DNA of 64,000 nucleotides from Rhizobium sp. CF122. GTDB taxonomy: Bacteria > Pseudomonadota > Alphaproteobacteria > Rhizobiales > Rhizobiaceae. The notes below the pieces were generated by a model. The model was not told where the DNA came from. It saw only the letters and a program-made list of their open reading frames with translations, and searched no databases. The stretch spans positions 1 to 64,000 of the forward strand of contig NZ_AKKA01000120.1 in NCBI RefSeq assembly GCF_000282035.1, in the 5' to 3' direction. This document shows positions 60,270 through 64,000 of the stretch, one piece after another (position 1 is the stretch's first letter; every line of letters begins with the position of its first letter). Both the position numbers and the translations under genes were made by a program.

Positions 60270-61168
60270 GCCGACAAGACATCAATCGCTCCGGCGAAAT
60301 GGAAGTCTTCGTACGCGCCGTCGAGCTCGGCGGCTTCACGGCCGCGGCCCGCGCCTGCCGCATGACGCCATCTGCAGTCAGCAAGCTTGTAGCGCGGCTT
60401 GAGGCACGCCTCGGCGCTCGCCTCGTCAATCGTTCGACCCGCAAGCTGCATCTAACGCCGGAAGGCTCCGCCTTTTACGAGCGCAGCATTTCTATTCTTG
60501 CAGACATAGCGGAGGCCGAACGCTACGCCTCCGCCGGCGAACAGGCCGTGGGTCCCATTCGTATTAACACGAGCGCCTCCTTCGGCCATCATATCCTTGC
60601 GCCGCTCGTCTCCGAGTTTCTGGCGCTCAATCCCGCCGTCACTCTCGATATCTCGCATACAGACGCCATCGTCGACCTCGTAGAGGATCGAGCCGATGTC
60701 GCGATCCGCGCCGGACCGCTGAAGAGTTCCAGTCTCATTGCGCGCAAGCTCGGCGTCACCCGGAAAGTCATCGTGGCGTCGCCGACCTATCTAAAGCGCG
60801 CCGGCGAGCCGAAATCTGTTGCGGACCTGAAACATCACCGCCGCATCGGCTTTTCTTATGCGCGCAGCGTCCAGGGCTGGCCCCTTCGCCAGGACGGAGA
60901 AACCGTCGCGTTGCCGATCTCACCCGGCGTGCAGGTGGGCGACGGCGAAGCGATGCGGTATATGGCACTGTCAGGCGCAGGCCTAGTCCGCCTCGCCACC
61001 TTCACAGTTCGCGCCGATATCGAGGCCGGGCGGCTGGTCCCGGTTCTCGAGGAGATCAACCCCGGTGATATCGAGGAATTTTACGCCGTCTATATCGGCC
61101 AGGGCGGTCCGTTGCCGGCCCGCGTGCGAGCGCTGCTCGACTTCCTGGCCGAGCGCGTCAGCCTCTAA
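60266..61168 (+). CDS. LysR-family regulator
   Basis: 300 residues. The N-terminal wHTH is MEVFVRAVELGGFTAAARACRMTPSAVSKLVARLEARLGARLVNRSTRKLHLTPEG, and the effector domain includes VGPIRINTSASFGHHILAPLVSEFLA. Divergent from the frameshifted aldo/keto reductase, its probable target, so the regulator may now have lost its partner. An effector is not predictable. Confidence 0.92.
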   Translation: MSRQDINRSGEMEVFVRAVELGGFTAAARACRMTPSAVSKLVARLEARLGARLVNRSTRKLHLTPEGSAFYERSISILADIAEAERYASAGEQAVGPIRINTSASFGHHILAPLVSEFLALNPAVTLDISHTDAIVDLVEDRADVAIRAGPLKSSSLIARKLGVTRKVIVASPTYLKRAGEPKSVADLKHHRRIGFSYARSVQGWPLRQDGETVALPISPGVQVGDGEAMRYMALSGAGLVRLATFTVRADIEAGRLVPVLEEINPGDIEEFYAVYIGQGGPLPARVRALLDFLAERVSL

Positions 61169-61323
61169 CGCTGCGAGATCTATAGGATTTCGCAATTGAC
61201 CCCTTCCCCGGCTCGCGCCTATATCGGCGCATTGCCCTCCGGTCTCTCCGGGCGGCCTCTTTTGCCAGCCAGTGCTGCTCCCTTGCTTCGCCTGATCGCG
61301 GTTCCAGCATTGGCAAGACATGC

Positions 61324-62427
61324 ATGGGAATCATGCCGTTGTACGACGCCAGCCGCTTCCTTCGATACGCCAGCCTGCCGCGGTGGATACTCTTGCTCAG
61401 CATCTCGACCCTGCTTGTCGTCGGGCTCGAAATGCTTGGCCTGCCGGCCTCACTCCTTATCGGCCCGATGGTGGCGGCAATTATCCTTGCTCTCTCCATC
61501 GGCCAGGGATCACTTCGGGTCCCGCGCTGGCCGCTCCTCTTCGGACAGGCGCTCGTCGGATTTCTCATGGCGCGCGCCATCACCGTCGATATCCTGAAGA
61601 CGATGGCGACCGGCGCACCGCTCTTTCTCGCGATGATCCTTTCCGTCATCGTCGCGGCGGCCGGCCTTGGCTGGCTGCTGACACGCTGGCAGGTCTTACC
61701 GGGAACGACGGCGGTTTGGGGTTCCTCGCCCGGTGCGGCTTCCGCGATGGTCATCATGTCCGAAGCCTACGGCGCCGATGCCCGTCTCGTCGCTTTCATG
61801 CAGTATCTGCGTGTGGTCTTCGTCGCCGTGGCCGCTTCGGTGGTCTCCCGCCTATGGGTTGCCGCAGACGGTGGCGAACCGCCGGCAATCATCCTCTTCC
61901 CACCGGTCGACTGGCAGGCGCTTGCCGCGACTGTCACCCTGACCTGCCTGTCTGCCTATGTTGCTGTCCGTTTTCGTATCCAAGGCGGCACAATCACCGT
62001 GCCGTTGGTGCTCGGTTCGCTGCTGCAAGGCTTCGGTCTGCTGACGATCGAGCTTCCGTTATGGCTTCTGGCGATCAGCTATGCCCTGATCGGCTGGAAC
62101 ATCGGTTTGCGCTTCACCCGCGGCATTGTCATGCACGCCGCCCGCGCCCTTCCCCGCGTCGCGGCCTCCATCCTTTTGCTGATGTCGATCTGTGGCTGCA
62201 TGGCCTTTGCCTTGCACAAATTCGCAGGCGTCGATCCGCTCACAGCCTATCTTGCAACCAGCCCCGGCGGCGCCGATTCCGTCGCCATCATCGCCGCATC
62301 GAGCGATGTCGACGTGCCCTTCGTGATGGCCATGCAAACCGGCCGCTTCCTAGTGATCCTGTTTACCGGCCCAATGCTGGCACGCTTTATCGCGCGCCGC
62401 TCCGGTCTTGCGGAGAAGCCTGTCTGA
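61324..62427 (+). CDS. AbrB-family (PF05145) membrane protein
   Basis: 367 residues with about ten hydrophobic segments in two similar halves. LLIGPMVAAIILAL, WGSSPGAASAMVIMSEAYGADARLVAFMQYLRV and ATSPGGADSVAIIAASSDVDVPFVMAMQTGRFLVILFTGP are the duplicated signatures of the family often misnamed ammonia monooxygenase or AbrB regulator. A transport role is likely but substrate is unknown. The 3' end overlaps the convergent AraC gene by 41 bp. An ATG at 61333 is an alternative start. Confidence 0.85.
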   Translation: MGIMPLYDASRFLRYASLPRWILLLSISTLLVVGLEMLGLPASLLIGPMVAAIILALSIGQGSLRVPRWPLLFGQALVGFLMARAITVDILKTMATGAPLFLAMILSVIVAAAGLGWLLTRWQVLPGTTAVWGSSPGAASAMVIMSEAYGADARLVAFMQYLRVVFVAVAASVVSRLWVAADGGEPPAIILFPPVDWQALAATVTLTCLSAYVAVRFRIQGGTITVPLVLGSLLQGFGLLTIELPLWLLAISYALIGWNIGLRFTRGIVMHAARALPRVAASILLLMSICGCMAFALHKFAGVDPLTAYLATSPGGADSVAIIAASSDVDVPFVMAMQTGRFLVILFTGPMLARFIARRSGLAEKPV

Positions 62428-63229
62428 GGCTCGCCCATTGGCCAGGCGTCATGCCGTAGGCCTTCTTGAAGTGCCGGGTCAAATGGCTCTGGTCTGCAAA
62501 TCCGGTCGCGGCAGCAACATCCGAAAGTCCTTCACCCGCCCCGATCATGGCACGCGCATACTGCAGGCGCCGCATGAGGAGATAGCGATGCGGGCTGGTT
62601 GCAAAGGCAGCCCTGAAATGCCGCGCGAGGGAAAAGCGGTCGAGGCCGGTAACAACCTCCAACTCGCCCGACCGCACAGTCTCTGTCGCATGCGCTTCGA
62701 GATAGTCCCGCGCCAATCTTGCGCGCTGCCACGCCACGCTTCCGAGCGGCCGCTGTGGTGTCCTTGCATGCTTCGCAAGTCCACCGGCAACACGCGAAAC
62801 GAAGTCGTCGACGAACAGCTCATCGAGCTCGCGATCCAGTTCGCCAAGCGCTGCGAGCAACGTGCCAGCTAGGATGGGATCCCAGATCACCGGTTCATCG
62901 ACGAATGGCAGCCCGATCTTCTCCTCGTCTAGGCATTCGAGCAGCAACGCCGGTTCCAGATAGAGCATGCGATATTGCAGCCCGTCATCGGTACCCGCAC
63001 CACCATCATGCTCTTCGTCAGGGTGGAGCACGAGCACCTGTCCTGGCATGCTGAAGCGCCGCTCTCCGCGATAGGAAAAAGTCTGCACACCTTTGATCGT
63101 GACGCCAAGCGCATAGGTATCGTGGCGATGGGGCTCGAAGGCATTGCCTGAAAATTGCGCCTCGATCCGCTCGATGCCGGGAAAAGCCGGCGCAGTCACG
63201 ATCCCGTCTGCGCTGCGTTCCGTGCACAA
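62387..63229 (-). CDS. AraC-family regulator with cupin sensor
   Basis: 280 residues from a TTG at 63229 (GAGGG about 10 bp upstream); a longer frame to 63460 would overlap the divergent DUF2000 gene. The N-terminal cupin-like part has FEPHRHDTYALGVTIKGVQTFSYRGE and VLHPDEEHDG. The C-terminal double HTH is FSLARHFRAAFATSPHRYLLMRRLQYAR then LSDVAAATGFADQSHLTRHFKKAYGMTPGQW. Start uncertain. It may regulate the convergent AbrB-type or divergent DUF2000 gene. Confidence 0.8.
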   Translation of the reverse strand: MCTERSADGIVTAPAFPGIERIEAQFSGNAFEPHRHDTYALGVTIKGVQTFSYRGERRFSMPGQVLVLHPDEEHDGGAGTDDGLQYRMLYLEPALLLECLDEEKIGLPFVDEPVIWDPILAGTLLAALGELDRELDELFVDDFVSRVAGGLAKHARTPQRPLGSVAWQRARLARDYLEAHATETVRSGELEVVTGLDRFSLARHFRAAFATSPHRYLLMRRLQYARAMIGAGEGLSDVAAATGFADQSHLTRHFKKAYGMTPGQWASLRQASPQDRSGAR

Positions 63230-63307
63230 ACGTTCAAGACCCTCGAAGGCATGACTGTTTACATCCTGGTCCAACGCGATTTTCGAACCCGCATGAAAGA
63301 GAGTGGA

Positions 63308-63715
63308 ATGTTTGATACCAAAATTGCGATCGTCCTGCGAAACAATCTTGCATCCTGGCAGAAGCTGAACGTGACCGCCTTCCTGATGAGCGGCATTGCC
63401 GGACAGAACCCCGAGATCATCGGCGAGGCCTACAAGGATCGCGCCGGCAATCTTTACCATCCGCTCTCCATCCAGCCGATCATCGTTCTATCGGCCGAGG
63501 GCGAGACTCTGTCGACGATCCACCGCCGCTCTTTGGAGCGCGGCGTGACCTCTTCGTTGTTCATCGAGGAGATGTTCGCAACCGGCCACGACACCGCCAA
63601 CCGAGCCGTCTTTGCTGAATATGCACCTGACAATGCCAAGGTCGTCGGCATCGCCATCCGAGCCGAGAAGAAGATTGTCGACAAGATCACCAAAGGCGCG
63701 ACGATGCACCAATAA
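63308..63715 (+). CDS. DUF2000-family protein
   Basis: 135 residues. FDTKIAIVLRNNLASWQKLNVTAFLMSGIAG is the DUF2000 start, with QPIIVLSAEG in the middle and IEEMFATGHDTANRAVFA toward the end. The fold is related to peptidyl-tRNA hydrolase 2-like proteins; function unknown. ATG at 63308. Divergent from the AraC gene. Confidence 0.85.
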   Translation: MFDTKIAIVLRNNLASWQKLNVTAFLMSGIAGQNPEIIGEAYKDRAGNLYHPLSIQPIIVLSAEGETLSTIHRRSLERGVTSSLFIEEMFATGHDTANRAVFAEYAPDNAKVVGIAIRAEKKIVDKITKGATMHQ

Positions 63716-63721
63716 CGAAAA

Positions 63722-63743
63722 CGGCCGGGCGCTGGCCCGGCCG
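63722..63743. terminator. Bidirectional terminator hairpin
   Basis: CGGCCGGGC, loop GCTG, GCCCGGCCG: a 9-bp stem. Leftward it is followed by TTTTCG, fitting termination of the OmpA-domain gene; rightward it may also stop the DUF2000 transcript. Confidence 0.75.
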
Positions 63744-63765
63744 CTTCTCACGACTGCAATGTCGG

Positions 63766-64000
63766 TCAGCTCTGGGTGACAGGCGCGATCTGGATTTCGA
63801 CGCGGCGGTTCTGGGCGCGGCCGGCTTCTGTGGCGTTGGAAGCGATTGGCTGCGATGGGCCGAAGCCAACGGCCGAAACACGGCGCGGATCGATGCCCTG
63901 GGTGCCGAGATAGTCGGCAACCGACATCGCGCGGCGCTGCGACAGATCCTGATTGTGCTGCAGGCTGCCGGTGGAATCGGTGTGACCGTTCACGTCGATC
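63766..64000 (-). CDS. OmpA-family C-terminal domain, partial
   Basis: The 3' end of a gene that continues past the window edge. The visible 77 residues contain GHTDSTGSLQHNQDLSQRRAMSVADYLGTQGI and the terminal RAQNRRVEIQIAP. This is the peptidoglycan-binding OmpA/MotB-type domain with its Asp (TDSTG) and Arg (NRRVE) meso-DAP contacts. Probably an outer-membrane lipoprotein or Pal/YiaD-like protein; the N-terminus is not available. Confidence 0.9.
   Translation of the reverse strand, partial: IDVNGHTDSTGSLQHNQDLSQRRAMSVADYLGTQGIDPRRVSAVGFGPSQPIASNATEAGRAQNRRVEIQIAPVTQS

Noticed and set aside
61320..62459. 379-codon frame overlapping the AbrB-family gene on the same strand
   Set aside because: Arg/Pro-rich translation; the frame from 61324 has proper membrane segments and family motifs.

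Overview
The window is chromosomal DNA from an alphaproteobacterium of the order Rhizobiales, most likely the Rhizobium/Agrobacterium group. Four things support this: high-GC codon use throughout; conserved rhizobial blocks (miaA-serB, thyA-folA-hflK-hflC-Do protease, ilvI-ilvH, ilvC); a circularly permuted alphaproteobacterial tmRNA gene beside sspB; and a RIME-like palindromic repeat near 57.5 kb. No rRNA operon, CRISPR array, intact insertion sequence or prophage was seen.

Region by region. 0.5-2.6 kb: MocE-type Rieske ferredoxin and its FAD reductase, followed by the C-terminal remnant of a Gfo/Idh/MocA dehydrogenase. 2.7-5.2 kb: a gene-poor, eroded stretch with a small secreted protein, a glycosyltransferase, a BA14K-like remnant and a broken frame, ending at tRNA-Lys(CUU). 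5.4-12.0 kb: leftward genes for a PhzF-like protein, a Nudix hydrolase, an EEP-family nuclease/phosphatase and a complete iron-type ABC importer. 12.2-16.3 kb: aldo/keto reductase, class I aminotransferase, YidB- and GlsB-type stress proteins, methyltransferase. 16.3-29.4 kb: ilvC, then regulator/enzyme pairs (AraC-alcohol dehydrogenase, AsnC-racemase, TetR-MFS, HxlR-quinone reductase), NDH-2, a MarR-GNAT fusion, pdxJ and a MerR-LuxR fusion. 29.4-37.5 kb: RecD-like helicase, an ECF sigma/anti-sigma operon, a cobalt-type nitrile hydratase operon, membrane proteins and a second aldo/keto reductase. 37.5-53.5 kb: ilvIH with a leader-peptide attenuator, a HerA-like ATPase, miaA and serB back to back, Do protease, hflKC, folA, thyA, a CmoA-like/ICMT pair, ssrA and sspB. 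53.5-64 kb: a large AsmA protein, an FAD-linked oxidase, a frameshifted aldo/keto reductase with its LysR regulator, an AbrB-family membrane protein, an AraC regulator, a DUF2000 protein and the end of an OmpA-domain protein.

How the genes work together. ilvC, ilvI and ilvH supply the first two steps of branched-chain amino acid synthesis, and the ilvI leader gives amino-acid-responsive control. thyA and folA form the thymidylate/folate cycle pair. hflK, hflC and the periplasmic Do protease are envelope quality-control genes. ssrA and sspB are functionally linked: tmRNA tags stalled peptides and SspB delivers them to ClpXP. The most interesting signals are regulatory: an apparently leaderless ilv leader peptide, a hairpin that buries the Shine-Dalgarno of the MarR-GNAT gene, and a terminator-like hairpin inside the first codons of an ABC permease. 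Start positions, operators and promoters were read by eye and are inferences unless stated otherwise.
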